From NCBI GenBank assembly GCA_947498055.1, contig CANMJA010000001.1:186001-250000 (forward strand): DNA of 64,000 nucleotides. Reading direction: 5' to 3'. Both the position numbers and the translations under genes were made by a program. Every line of letters begins with the position of its first letter. The stretch's first letter is position 1. Shown one piece after another: positions 26,930 through 35,130 of this stretch. The DNA is from an uncultured Tenacibaculum sp. (GTDB lineage Bacteria > Bacteroidota > Bacteroidia > Flavobacteriales > Flavobacteriaceae). The notes under the pieces were generated by a model, which saw nothing but the letters and a program-made list of their open reading frames with translations, made no database searches and had not been told where the DNA came from.

Positions 26930-28554
26930 TGAAAAGAACCACATTTACAATCACGTTTGATGATGGCGAAACACGTTCGGCGAGTTTAATGCCTATATTG
27001 CCAGCAACTTATATAGCTACAGTCGAGCCAGAGGAAAAAGACCCCTCCAAATTTACAGGAGGTTATGGTATCGATTGGTGCGAAATGGATACTGGGTTAT
27101 CTAAAATCAAGTCCTTTCAGGGAATAAAAGAATCAGATATTAGTCATGTGCTTGATACCGCAACTAGCCAGTTTAAAACGGGAGGAACAGCGACAGAAAA
27201 ACAAACCTTAATAAAAAAACTCTATACAATTGAGACTTATCATGGCAAAGACTATCCTGTGACATGGATTAATCTCCCTCAAGGTAAAACGGCTACAGTA
27301 ACAATTAAAGCAAACCTCATAAAAGGGACTAAGGAGAAAACAGACTATTTAACCATTGTAAAGAATAGCAACTTTGAAATATCTCATGATAAAACAACTG
27401 ATACAGGCAATAACCCTCCTATTAAGTTAGAAAAATTAAATAGCAAAAAGGGGCTGAACATTGAGATTAAAGCCCTAAATACCTATGCACAAACCGAATA
27501 TATTAACATAAAGGATTACAATGGTGTTGACGTTGGTAAAATAGAAATGGAAGCCAACACCATCGAAAATCTCGCTATTAAAATTATACCTATTGTTTTT
27601 AAATCTAACTCAACAGACGAGAAAAAAGATGCCGTAAAATTATATAATGCTGCAACTAATAGTGGTAAGTTACTTAAAGAACTCAATGACAAAGCATTTT
27701 GTCAAGCTGGTATTACTTGTAATATAGAACCTATTAAAGCAAATCCAGAATGCATTGTTGTAGATGTTACTAAAGACAATTGGAAGCAGTTTTGGAATAC
27801 TACTAAAAAAGAGTTTAAGCATTGGGGTTATCCCAATACTGCAATTAAACCTAACACACCATCCTTTGACGAAGATGGAGAAAAACGATACCATGCTAAC
27901 GACATAACAGGGTTTAGATTTTTACCCGATAAATTTGAAGATGCCTATTATGCCAAGTACGGAAAAACATATAAAGGCGCTTTAATTTTTGTTACAGACC
28001 AAAATTACGAAGACCCTACTTTTCAAGGTTACTCACAAACAGACCCTCTAAGAAGTCAAGGTATTGTTATTTTTAATTCTGGTTTAAAAATTGCCTCTGT
28101 ATATGCGCATGAGTTATCACACATGCTGGGTTTAGAGCATACTTTTTTTAAGGATGTTGCTGAAATAAGTAATACTAACACTAAATTAGGTAAACTCACA
28201 GGTAACAAAAGTATTGCTGACGGAAAAAAAGAGATTCAGGGTTATATAACACACGCTAACAAATACCTTAAGGAAGACCAAGACGCGATAAAGAAAATAA
28301 AATCTGAAAATAGCAGTCTTTCACAGAGCAATTTGAAGGAAATTAAAAAGTTAGAAACATCTATAAAGGATATAGAAAAAAACATAACTCGATATAAAGA
28401 TAATCTAAGAAAAATAAATATCAATAGAGTATGTAATTTTAAGGTAACTAAAGCAAGAACCAAAAATTACATGGATTATATAAATGATAGAACGTATTTT
28501 GCAAAACATCAAGTAGAATTAGCAAAAAAAGAGTGCAAAGATTTTTATAAATAA
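26929..28554 (+). CDS. Putative T6SS effector, zinc metallopeptidase (HExxHxxGxxH)
   Basis: A 541-aa protein directly coupled to the TssD-like gene. The N-terminal half is beta-rich with repeated Ig-like strands (about 1-245), as in Bacteroidetes T6SS carrier proteins. The C-terminal half has the metzincin-type zinc site HELSHMLGLEH at 394-404, preceded by a GIVIFNSGL strand. A coiled-coil tail (about 445-500) follows. There is no signal peptide, which agrees with delivery by Hcp. Four cysteines may stabilise the enzyme outside the cell. It is predicted to cleave a protein or cell-wall target in rivals; the substrate is unknown. Confidence 0.7.
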   Translation: MKRTTFTITFDDGETRSASLMPILPATYIATVEPEEKDPSKFTGGYGIDWCEMDTGLSKIKSFQGIKESDISHVLDTATSQFKTGGTATEKQTLIKKLYTIETYHGKDYPVTWINLPQGKTATVTIKANLIKGTKEKTDYLTIVKNSNFEISHDKTTDTGNNPPIKLEKLNSKKGLNIEIKALNTYAQTEYINIKDYNGVDVGKIEMEANTIENLAIKIIPIVFKSNSTDEKKDAVKLYNAATNSGKLLKELNDKAFCQAGITCNIEPIKANPECIVVDVTKDNWKQFWNTTKKEFKHWGYPNTAIKPNTPSFDEDGEKRYHANDITGFRFLPDKFEDAYYAKYGKTYKGALIFVTDQNYEDPTFQGYSQTDPLRSQGIVIFNSGLKIASVYAHELSHMLGLEHTFFKDVAEISNTNTKLGKLTGNKSIADGKKEIQGYITHANKYLKEDQDAIKKIKSENSSLSQSNLKEIKKLETSIKDIEKNITRYKDNLRKININRVCNFKVTKARTKNYMDYINDRTYFAKHQVELAKKECKDFYK

Positions 28555-28586
28555 ATGAATCCAATTTCAATAATAACTCCTTTTTA

Positions 28587-29669
28587 ATGAACTATTATAA
28601 AGCTATTTTAATATTATTTCTTTTTTTTAGCTATTATTCTTTGGCTCAAAAAAAAATACTAGTAAAAGAAAATGAAACTACAATAGAAACTATTTCTCTT
28701 CTTATAGATAAAGATACTATAACAAAGAAATCTGGCATTGGGTTCATACGTAAAACTCAAGCGAAAAACAATCTATCAAAAATAGTTGTAGATACGTGTT
28801 TTTCTAGTAATAGCATTGCATTAGATAATATTGATTTTCAAAAAAGTGAATATTTTGTTCGTAAAAATAAGTTTAATATCCCTATACATTATTTAATTTA
28901 TAACAGAGATTGTTTTCGAAATTTCCATGACAAAGATTCAATTCCTTTATGGGGATATTTTAAAATGTATGATTATGATAAGCCTCATTCATCAACGATT
29001 TATGAACAAAAGGGATATGAGCCTTCTCCAGAAGATGATATTTTGCGTACTATCAGAAACGAACCTTTTGATAATACGGAGGGTTTCTTTAAAGATGGAC
29101 TAAAAGAAGGAAAATGGATTTTTAAGATAGATTCATTTTATGGTTTTTCTAGAATTGAAGAATTTTATAAGGGAGGAATTAGGAATGGTTTGTATAGCGT
29201 TTTTAATAAAGACAATAAAATCATCTACCAATCTAACTTTATAAAAGGGTCTGGTATTGAAAAATTGTATTATCCAAATGGAAATATATATCATATAAAA
29301 TACTTTAAGAATGGTACTGTAGACTACTCAAAACCCTACAAAGTTTACTACGATAACGGAAATATAGCACGTATATATGACTATCCTAAAAATAAAACAA
29401 CATATTATTATTATGAAAACAATACCATTTCTTCCTCAAGACAGGTTAAATACAAGGGAGAGGATTTGATTAGTAATGCGGAGTATAATATGTATGATAA
29501 ATCAGGAACATTAAGGGAAAAATCATATTTTGAAGATGGAGTTCCTATTTATGAAATAACATACAATAGTAAAGGAAAAATAACATACATAAGTTCTGGT
29601 AATATGGTTCAATATTTTAAGCGAGGGAAATTAAAAAATATAGAGATAAAAACATTACTTTCGGACTAA
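28587..29669 (+). CDS. Exported MORN-repeat-like protein, probable immunity protein
   Basis: A 360-aa protein with a signal peptide (MNYYKAILILFLFFSYYSLAQ). Residues from about 165 on contain MORN-variant repeats of the type FFKDGLKEGKWIF, EFYKGGIRNGLYSVF and YYPNGNIYHIKYFKNG. It starts 32 nt after the metallopeptidase gene. A periplasmic protein right behind an effector gene is the normal place for cognate immunity, and MORN-like proteins occur as toxin partners in Bacteroidetes. The immunity role is inferred from position. Confidence 0.55.
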   Translation: MNYYKAILILFLFFSYYSLAQKKILVKENETTIETISLLIDKDTITKKSGIGFIRKTQAKNNLSKIVVDTCFSSNSIALDNIDFQKSEYFVRKNKFNIPIHYLIYNRDCFRNFHDKDSIPLWGYFKMYDYDKPHSSTIYEQKGYEPSPEDDILRTIRNEPFDNTEGFFKDGLKEGKWIFKIDSFYGFSRIEEFYKGGIRNGLYSVFNKDNKIIYQSNFIKGSGIEKLYYPNGNIYHIKYFKNGTVDYSKPYKVYYDNGNIARIYDYPKNKTTYYYYENNTISSSRQVKYKGEDLISNAEYNMYDKSGTLREKSYFEDGVPIYEITYNSKGKITYISSGNMVQYFKRGKLKNIEIKTLLSD

Positions 29670-30012
29670 GACATATAAATTTAGCTCGGAAGGCTTCATC
29701 TGGATTAAAATTATTGAAAAATATCATCTTCAATACTATAAATATTCCCCTGATGACCTTTTGTGCATGAATAAACCTTAAAAAAAGACAATAATAGAGT
29801 GGTTTTCACGCCATATCTAATTACAAATACTACGTTAGTTGTAAGCATATTGTGCAAAGTATGGCAAAACATATAAAGGCGCTTTAATTTTTGTTACAGA
29901 CCAAAATTACGAAGACTGGAGTAACTACTTTTCAAGGTTACTCACAAACAATATTTTCCTGATAAACTTTTAAACGCAACTATACCATACAAAAAGCGAC
30001 TTAATAATTAAT
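29670..30012. other. Intergenic region with effector-gene remnant
   Basis: About 340 bases without an intact gene. Most of it shows no coding signal. The only recognisable content is the duplicated metallopeptidase fragment at 29855-29950. Confidence 0.5.
29855..29950 (+). pseudogene. Duplicated fragment of the metallopeptidase effector gene
   Basis: Bases 29855-29950 repeat 27953-28043 almost exactly: AAACATATAAAGGCGCTTTA... continuing to TTCAAGGTTACTCACAAACA. An insertion of several bases after GAAGAC breaks the frame. It corresponds to effector residues about 342-372, just ahead of the zinc site. It is a remnant of an earlier duplication or cassette exchange and cannot encode a working protein. 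Confidence 0.8.
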
Positions 30013-30222
30013 TTATTCTTCACTATTGTTAGGAAGATATAAATTACCTCTGGAAAGAATAAGGTTTCTATAGTGATTTATTAACCTCTGTTCTTCAGTC
30101 ATTGGTTTAAGTTTATGATCTGGAGATAACTTATCTTTCTTTTTCTTTAGAATAATTTCTAAATCTTTTACAGATAAGCCATCCAATAAAGCGTTCAATA
30201 TTTTATCATTAGTTAGACTCAT
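30013..30222 (-). CDS. Small charged protein of unknown function (paralogue of 12306-12512)
   Basis: A 69-aa protein that shares with the element-1 copy the DKILNALL-x-GLS-x-KDLE-x-ILK start, the HKL-x-PMT motif and the NHYR...LSR-x-NLYLP end. It lies in the ICE downstream of the Hcp cassette, on the minus strand. No domain is known. Occurrence in both tandem elements suggests a shared function or a common ancestor of the elements. Confidence 0.6.
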   Translation of the reverse strand: MSLTNDKILNALLDGLSVKDLEIILKKKKDKLSPDHKLKPMTEEQRLINHYRNLILSRGNLYLPNNSEE

Positions 30223-30822
30223 TATTTTAATAGAATAAATTAGATATTACTACATTAAAAATAGACTAAAAACAAGGCTGCTAACTTTAGTTTCTCATCT
30301 TTGACGGTTGTTTACTTTTATTGTCACTTAATGGCATGTTATTTAATTTTATAATAGACAGCCCAATCCTAAATTTTCTTCACTGAATTAGCAACAAATT
30401 CTTCTTGAGCCTTTGTCACTAATTCTTAAAAATTCAAGATTGGACTTACACATTTTAAGGGGTTTATAATAAATGAAGCCTTTGTCATTTTTCGGGACAA
30501 CGAAAAACGGGCAAGATATAAGCATTTCTAATTTGAAACCTTTTGCTTTTATCGCTTAACTCACCGTACACGCTAACACAAAACCTTTCAAAAGAACTGC
30601 TAGATATCCTTATGGAACTTGTCAAGACTATACAAGTTTTAGCAATAAATAAGGCATCTACTTCCTTGAAAATACGAGTATTTTACTACGTCGCAAACAC
30701 ACCTGATTTCTCACTAAAAGTCTTGACAAAACCCACTTCATTTATTGTGCTATGCACGTAAGAAAAGAAACAAACACCCCTTAAAATTTAATAAAGGAAT
30801 TGAAATTCTTAAAACGAGCATT
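30223..30822. other. 600-bp stretch with no convincing gene
   Basis: No frame here has good coding character. A 72-codon frame from a TTG at 30543 reads Leu/Ser-rich sequence with no start signal and is probably spurious. The hairpin TTTTTCG-ggacaa-CGAAAAA lies near 30488-30507. The region probably holds promoters for the rightward small ICE genes, or decayed DNA. Confidence 0.45.
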
Positions 30823-31041
30823 ATGGTATCAAAGGAAACACTTAAAGAGTACGGTTTTAAAACGATTAACGAGTACTACGAATACATCTTAGAATCCCTA
30901 GTAAATGGGCAACGGAAACAGGCAGAGACACTTACAAAAGTACTATCAACTACACAAAAAGTAGATGCTATCGAATATTTGGAAGACTATGTATCTAAAG
31001 TAGCTTCTGAATGCAAAAACCTCATTTTAAATAGTATTTAA
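30823..31041 (+). CDS. Small helical ICE protein, unknown function
   Basis: A 72-aa protein from the ATG at 30823 (MVSKETLKEYGFKTINEYYEYILES). An open frame runs upstream to 30745, but the extra residues are low-complexity and basic. Mostly helical, with two segments split by a short QKVDA turn. It is first in a rightward run of small genes typical of Bacteroidetes ICEs. No family is recognised. Confidence 0.5.
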   Translation: MVSKETLKEYGFKTINEYYEYILESLVNGQRKQAETLTKVLSTTQKVDAIEYLEDYVSKVASECKNLILNSI

Positions 31042-31073
31042 AATAATTAACGAATAACTAAAAAAATATAAAG

Positions 31074-31479
31074 ATGAAAATTATAAACAGAAAGGCTACA
31101 GAAATTTTTTTAAAACTAGTAGCATTGGCAAAAAGAGAATAACGGACATATAAAATTAGATAATAAGCAAGGGGCTATGCCTTTATTTATTGAGAAAATA
31201 GACGAGATAGAGGGGTATGAAATGTATTCACTTGCTCATTATGGAAAGCAAATGGGAGATTTAATGGCTGACCCAGAAATGTGTTTTTTATTGGCTCAAA
31301 ATAATACCGATGCTATTGTTATGCCTTACAGTTTTCGTAATGATTTTATGGCAATAGATCAAATAGACATATTTATTGAGGATGGTAAAATAAAAGGCAT
31401 TAGACATGAAGCAGTAGCGAAGAATGTAGCCTTTGCTAATACATGGCTTAAAAATATAGAAAAACAGCAATTAACTTAA
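31074..31479 (+). pseudogene. Frameshifted DUF6908-like ICE protein
   Basis: ATG 31074 starts MKIINRKATEIFLKLVALAKRE and stops at TAA 31140-31142. In the +1 frame the same protein continues as ENNGHIKLDNKQGAMP and runs to 31479 (SLAHYGKQMGDLMADPEMCFL and so on). Joined, it is a normal-looking protein of about 134 aa, similar to DUF6908 proteins of Bacteroidetes ICEs. One extra base in the T7 or A5 run would explain the break. It may be a true mutation, a sequencing error, or less likely recoding. The downstream part from 31177 could still be expressed. Confidence 0.6.
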
Positions 31480-31491
31480 AATTTAAATATT

Positions 31492-31713
31492 ATGTGTATA
31501 CGTGAGGAAATTAAGCAAAATGGAACAACTATTTTACAAGGCAATGAGGGAAGTTTAAAAGTGATTTTTAATAATCTAATAGGTAAGAATATTAAAGGGG
31601 TAGCATATCAAAACTACCTAAATAATGTAGCTTTTAACGCAGGTTTTGAATATGGTAAAATACTGTTTTTAAAAGACCAAAAATTAATTGAAATAGGAAC
31701 AATTGAAAAATAA
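31492..31713 (+). CDS. Small ICE protein, unknown function
   Basis: A 73-aa soluble protein (MCIREEIKQNGTTILQGNEG...). A mixed alpha/beta pattern with a central VIFNNLIGKNI segment. It starts 12 nt after the DUF6908-like gene and is followed 8 nt later by the membrane-protein gene, so it belongs to one rightward operon. No domain is recognised. Confidence 0.5.
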   Translation: MCIREEIKQNGTTILQGNEGSLKVIFNNLIGKNIKGVAYQNYLNNVAFNAGFEYGKILFLKDQKLIEIGTIEK

Positions 31714-31721
31714 ATAATGTC

Positions 31722-31943
31722 ATGAAGCATCTTCCAAATATAATCCTAAAACTACTACTATTTCTAGGAACAGGCTATTTACTATCACACATCATTACTA
31801 GAGAAGTAGTTACTGTTATCTCGCTTTTAACGGCTATTTCAGTAGTACGTAGGCTATTTAGTTTTGCTTTTTCACTAGTATTTGTAGTAATTAAATGGGC
31901 TTGTATTATTGGAGGTATCGCTTTGATATTTTCTATTATTTAA
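31722..31943 (+). CDS. Small membrane protein of the ICE
   Basis: A 73-aa hydrophobic protein with two or three membrane-spanning stretches (about residues 8-24, 29-42 and 47-72) and few charged residues. It sits in the run of small ICE genes before radC. Function unknown. Confidence 0.5.
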   Translation: MKHLPNIILKLLLFLGTGYLLSHIITREVVTVISLLTAISVVRRLFSFAFSLVFVVIKWACIIGGIALIFSII

Positions 31944-31962
31944 TGACTTAAAGCCAATCAAA

Positions 31963-32247
31963 ATGAAGACATTTTTTTTCAATCAAATTCCCAAAAAACA
32001 TAAAAAGCAGTTTACGAATGAACACTCAATCAATAAATCTATAATTATGAAAACAACTGTTAATGTATTTGATATTAATAAGCAGAAAAAGTTAGGTGAG
32101 TTTCCTATTTCCTCTTTAAAAAAGGAGTATGATAAGTGGAGACTACAAGGCTATTGTGTTAGCGTAGATAGTGATGGTGACGTTTGTTTAGATAGCGAAG
32201 ATGACTATGATGATGGTAAATATTACGAAGCACAACTAAAAAGTTAA
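31963..32247 (+). CDS. Small acidic ICE protein, unknown function
   Basis: The frame allows 94 aa from ATG 31963 or 66 aa from ATG 32047 (MKTTVNVFDINKQKK). The shorter form is a compact domain: a beta strand (VNVFDI), a helix (ISSLKKEYDKWRLQGY) and an acidic tail (SDGDVCLDSEDDYDDG). The first 28 residues of the long form are basic and less protein-like, so the later start is favoured. Function unknown. Confidence 0.5.
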   Translation: MKTFFFNQIPKKHKKQFTNEHSINKSIIMKTTVNVFDINKQKKLGEFPISSLKKEYDKWRLQGYCVSVDSDGDVCLDSEDDYDDGKYYEAQLKS

Positions 32248-32307
32248 TGTATTAAAATAAAAAAAATACGCCCTCTTTTTAATTATCAAACCTAAAAGAA
32301 AATCACA

Positions 32308-32757
32308 ATGAAATCACAAATTAATGAAATAAAGATTAGTTATAAACAAGATTTAACATCTTCTAAGTGGCATAAAATTAATAGTTCAAAGTCTGCTGCC
32401 CAATTACTTTTTGAAAATTGGGATAAAGACACTATAGGGATTCAAGAAAGCTTTAAAGTTCTTTTGTTAAACAATAGTAATAAAGCTAAAGGTGTATATC
32501 AACTTTCACAAGGAGGAATTACAGCCACATTAATAGATCTTCGAATTTTGTTTGCCGTCGTTTTAAAATCGTTATCCGTAGCTATAATTTTAACACATAA
32601 CCATCCAAGTGGAAAACTAGCACCTAGCGATGCAGACCAAAGTTTAACAAAGAAAATTAAAGAAGCATCAAAGCTATTTGACATTAAAGTTTTAGACCAT
32701 TTGATACTTGCCCCCAATGGGGAATATTATAGTTTTGCAGATAACAATATTCTGTAA
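32308..32757 (+). CDS. RadC-like JAB/MPN domain protein
   Basis: A 149-aa protein made only of the C-terminal JAB/MPN domain of RadC; the N-terminal helix-hairpin-helix part is missing, as usual for copies on mobile elements. The metal site reads His97-x-His99 and Asp110 in HNHPSGKLAPSDAD, the JAMM pattern HxH-x10-D. RadC-like proteins recur in ICEs and near defence genes; their reaction is not settled. A strong terminator follows. Confidence 0.85.
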   Translation: MKSQINEIKISYKQDLTSSKWHKINSSKSAAQLLFENWDKDTIGIQESFKVLLLNNSNKAKGVYQLSQGGITATLIDLRILFAVVLKSLSVAIILTHNHPSGKLAPSDADQSLTKKIKEASKLFDIKVLDHLILAPNGEYYSFADNNIL

Positions 32758-33154
32758 TATTGAAGCTATGACATATCTTAATTTCATATATTAAATGAAG
32801 AGAGATTCATTTAATATATGATTTTCAAAGACTAAATGGTAAATACTTAGAAAAGCAACTAAACAATTAGCAAATTAAAAAAGGAGATATTTTTACGTAC
32901 CTCCCTTTCTGAAACTTCTTTTTTTATTAATTGCGAAGCAAAAAAAGAAGCAAAAAAACTCCGCTTGGACTACATAGCATTTTATTTCAACTCATTTCCT
33001 TGTGTTTAATACTTGATAGATTATTTGAATTCTTCTAATTAGGTTGCTAAAATTGATATTCTAATCTCTTTTTTTCTTCTAACAGATTTCCTTCTTTTGC
33101 CCTAATAAATTCTCTATTGTAAAAAACAATTGATGAAAATTGAATTTTAAAAAG
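32758..33154. other. Intergenic region between radC and the end of the tra operon
   Basis: About 400 bases with no gene, where rightward radC and leftward tra transcription meet. It holds the radC terminator (32785-32820). The inverted repeat CTTCTTTTTTT (32915-32925)/AAAAAAAGAAG (32940-32950) could end tra transcription. The rest is AT-rich with no visible signal. Confidence 0.5.
32785..32820 (+). terminator. Terminator after radC
   Basis: CATATATTAAATGAA (32785-32799) pairs perfectly with 32806-32820 over a 6-nt loop, giving a 15-bp stem followed by ATTTTC. It lies 27 nt after the radC stop. Confidence 0.65.
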
Positions 33155-33580
33155 CTACTCATCCGCCTTTGTTCTAAATTCAAAACTTACTTTTTCGGAT
33201 TGACCGAAATTATCCTCTATATATACATCGAATTGGTGATTTTCAGTAGAATTAGCCGTATAGTACAATCGAAAGGTATCCTTATCAAGAGGATACAAAT
33301 CATTGGCAATAGCCAGTGGAGTCTCTTCTAAAAACAACCATCCATTTCCTTCATTTTGAAAAAAACGAATATTGAAGTTTACATCATCATACTCTCCTTG
33401 TTTTTCTAAAGTACAGCGTATTTCTATTGTACCTTTTTCAACAATCCCTTCAGGGATTGGTAAATGCGTTAATTGATACGTATAAGCCCTCTGAATGTCT
33501 AATTCTTCCTTGCTACAGGCAGTAGCTAGTATCGAAATAACAACAAAGAATATAAGCCCTAAAATTGATATTGTTTTCAT
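33155..33580 (-). CDS. traQ: Conjugative transfer protein TraQ (DUF3872 lipoprotein)
   Basis: A 141-aa protein with a lipoprotein signal and lipobox Cys22 (LATAC). The remainder is an Ig-like beta sandwich (strands such as GTIEIRCTLE, NFNIRFFQ and FRLYYTA), matching the DUF3872/TraQ family of CTnDOT-type elements. TraQ is one of the last genes of the tra operon; its exact role in the mating apparatus is not known. It lies 11 nt after traO. Confidence 0.85.
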   Translation of the reverse strand: MKTISILGLIFFVVISILATACSKEELDIQRAYTYQLTHLPIPEGIVEKGTIEIRCTLEKQGEYDDVNFNIRFFQNEGNGWLFLEETPLAIANDLYPLDKDTFRLYYTANSTENHQFDVYIEDNFGQSEKVSFEFRTKADE

Positions 33581-33591
33581 TTTTTAAAATT

Positions 33592-34161
33592 TTAATTAAT
33601 AAAGATGCGTGTACCTATTCCGAACTGTGATTGCCATACTGCTAATGCACTTTGAGGTATATAATTGACTTCTGAAAAAGCAAATAAAACCCAACTATTT
33701 GACAGGTAGGTTTCAAGTGAAAGTGCAGCTTTACCACCATAAACAAAACCTGACGTATTTTTAAGAGTTGCCCCATCTTGTAATATCGATTGGTCTTTAT
33801 TAAACACTTCATAACCTGCCATACCAGAAATTCCTGTATAAACTAGTAAGTTCTTTCGATAATTGCTAAATACTTGTAAAAAATACCCAATTCTTCCATT
33901 GTAAAATTCATAAAGCAATTTTTGATTCTTATAATCAAAGGTTTTCCGTTGATACTCTGTTCCAAACTTCCAATAATTACCCGATTTTGTATTGCTTGTT
34001 ATCGCTAGTTGAAAGCTGAAGTTTTCAGAAATAGCATTAGTTGCATTGGCAGGAATAGCACTTGATATCTGTATACCTATTTCACCTCCTAATAGACGCT
34101 GTGAATGTATAGGGCTTATAAGCAGCATAAGTCCTATAATAATTATGATTCTTATTCCCAT
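33592..34161 (-). CDS. traO: Conjugative transfer protein TraO
   Basis: A 189-aa protein with a signal peptide (about 1-20, ending HS-Q) and a small outer-membrane-barrel-like body of amphipathic strands with alternating aromatic residues. It is predicted to sit in the outer membrane as part of the transfer apparatus. It overlaps the end of traN by 10 nt. Order and size match TraO of Bacteroides CTns. Confidence 0.85.
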   Translation of the reverse strand: MGIRIIIIIGLMLLISPIHSQRLLGGEIGIQISSAIPANATNAISENFSFQLAITSNTKSGNYWKFGTEYQRKTFDYKNQKLLYEFYNGRIGYFLQVFSNYRKNLLVYTGISGMAGYEVFNKDQSILQDGATLKNTSGFVYGGKAALSLETYLSNSWVLFAFSEVNYIPQSALAVWQSQFGIGTRIFIN

Positions 34162-35072
34162 CGTACCTGTAATTTTTCAATAGTTTGTGCCTGTTCCCAA
34201 TCTTTACTTTCTAATAAGAAAGTTTGGTGTCTACCTCCATTTTTCTCAAACACACTTACTTCTAGTAGTTTATCATTGGGTAAGGTGATTTTTCCCAAGC
34301 AAAATATGGTACGTTCCTTACTTTTTCTATCCACTTTTGTTACAGAATGAAATACACGAACAGGTGAAATGGGAAGTTCTTGTATAGCTGTTTTCTTCAA
34401 CAGTTTTTTATCTATAATTTTAAAAGTGATAAAATCAATTTCGAAAGGTGTTTTTGAACGATTTTTAAGTTCTGTATGGAAATAGAACAATCCTTTTTCA
34501 ACATACAAACCTTTTAAATGAAATTGAATACGTGCTTTTTTTGCGCCAATATGACGAATATGAGTATCGTTGTTTTTATAAATAGTTTGCATTACTAAAT
34601 CCACCCAACGAGGAGACTCATTACCTAGTTCTTCAAAAAATACGGTTTGTTTGTTTGGTTGAACTTGGGCATCTTTTAACACCACTTCATTCATATCAAT
34701 ATTCAACTTCTCTGGTTCATCGGCATATTTTACATTGAAAGCATAAAAACTACCATCGGCACAAATAACGGTAAGGCTTGTTTCTGCATCAAAATAAGCT
34801 TTACTGGCTTTTACTCGCAATACATTTTCAGCTTGCTTAGCCTTACCTGCAATTAGATTATTACTTCCTAAATCGACATAACGAATTGGAGATTTAAATA
34901 ACAAATGGGACGTTTTATGAAAACTAACCTCTAGCCCAAAAGGAACTATCGTTTCTTGATGCGAAAAAGGTTGACTAAACCCTTTAAATAAATTGTTTAA
35001 TGGTGTTTCTTGTGCTATTAAGCGACCACCTATCATTGTTAAAATGATAGACACTAAAATTAAATGTTTCAT
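34152..35072 (-). CDS. traN: Conjugative transfer protein TraN (DUF4138)
   Basis: A 306-aa protein with a signal peptide (about 1-20, ending AQ). The SHLLFKSPIRYVDLGSNNLIAGK segment (residues about 56-78) is the characteristic start of the DUF4138/TraN family, which is VirB9-like and forms part of the outer-membrane core of the type IV secretion channel. It follows traM and overlaps traO. Confidence 0.9.
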   Translation of the reverse strand: MKHLILVSIILTMIGGRLIAQETPLNNLFKGFSQPFSHQETIVPFGLEVSFHKTSHLLFKSPIRYVDLGSNNLIAGKAKQAENVLRVKASKAYFDAETSLTVICADGSFYAFNVKYADEPEKLNIDMNEVVLKDAQVQPNKQTVFFEELGNESPRWVDLVMQTIYKNNDTHIRHIGAKKARIQFHLKGLYVEKGLFYFHTELKNRSKTPFEIDFITFKIIDKKLLKKTAIQELPISPVRVFHSVTKVDRKSKERTIFCLGKITLPNDKLLEVSVFEKNGGRHQTFLLESKDWEQAQTIEKLQVRWE

Positions 35073-35130
35073 ACTCTTTAAAATTTATAATACTGCTTAG
35101 ACAGTATTAGTTATTATTACTGCTAAAAAT

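Noticed and set aside
26231..29669. A complete type VI secretion locus
   Set aside because: Only TssD-like and effector genes are present; no sheath, baseplate, membrane-complex or ClpV gene was found in the window.
30543..30761. 72-codon frame in the gap before the small ICE genes
   Set aside because: It starts with TTG, has no protein-like pattern and overlaps the start of the better supported frame at 30823.
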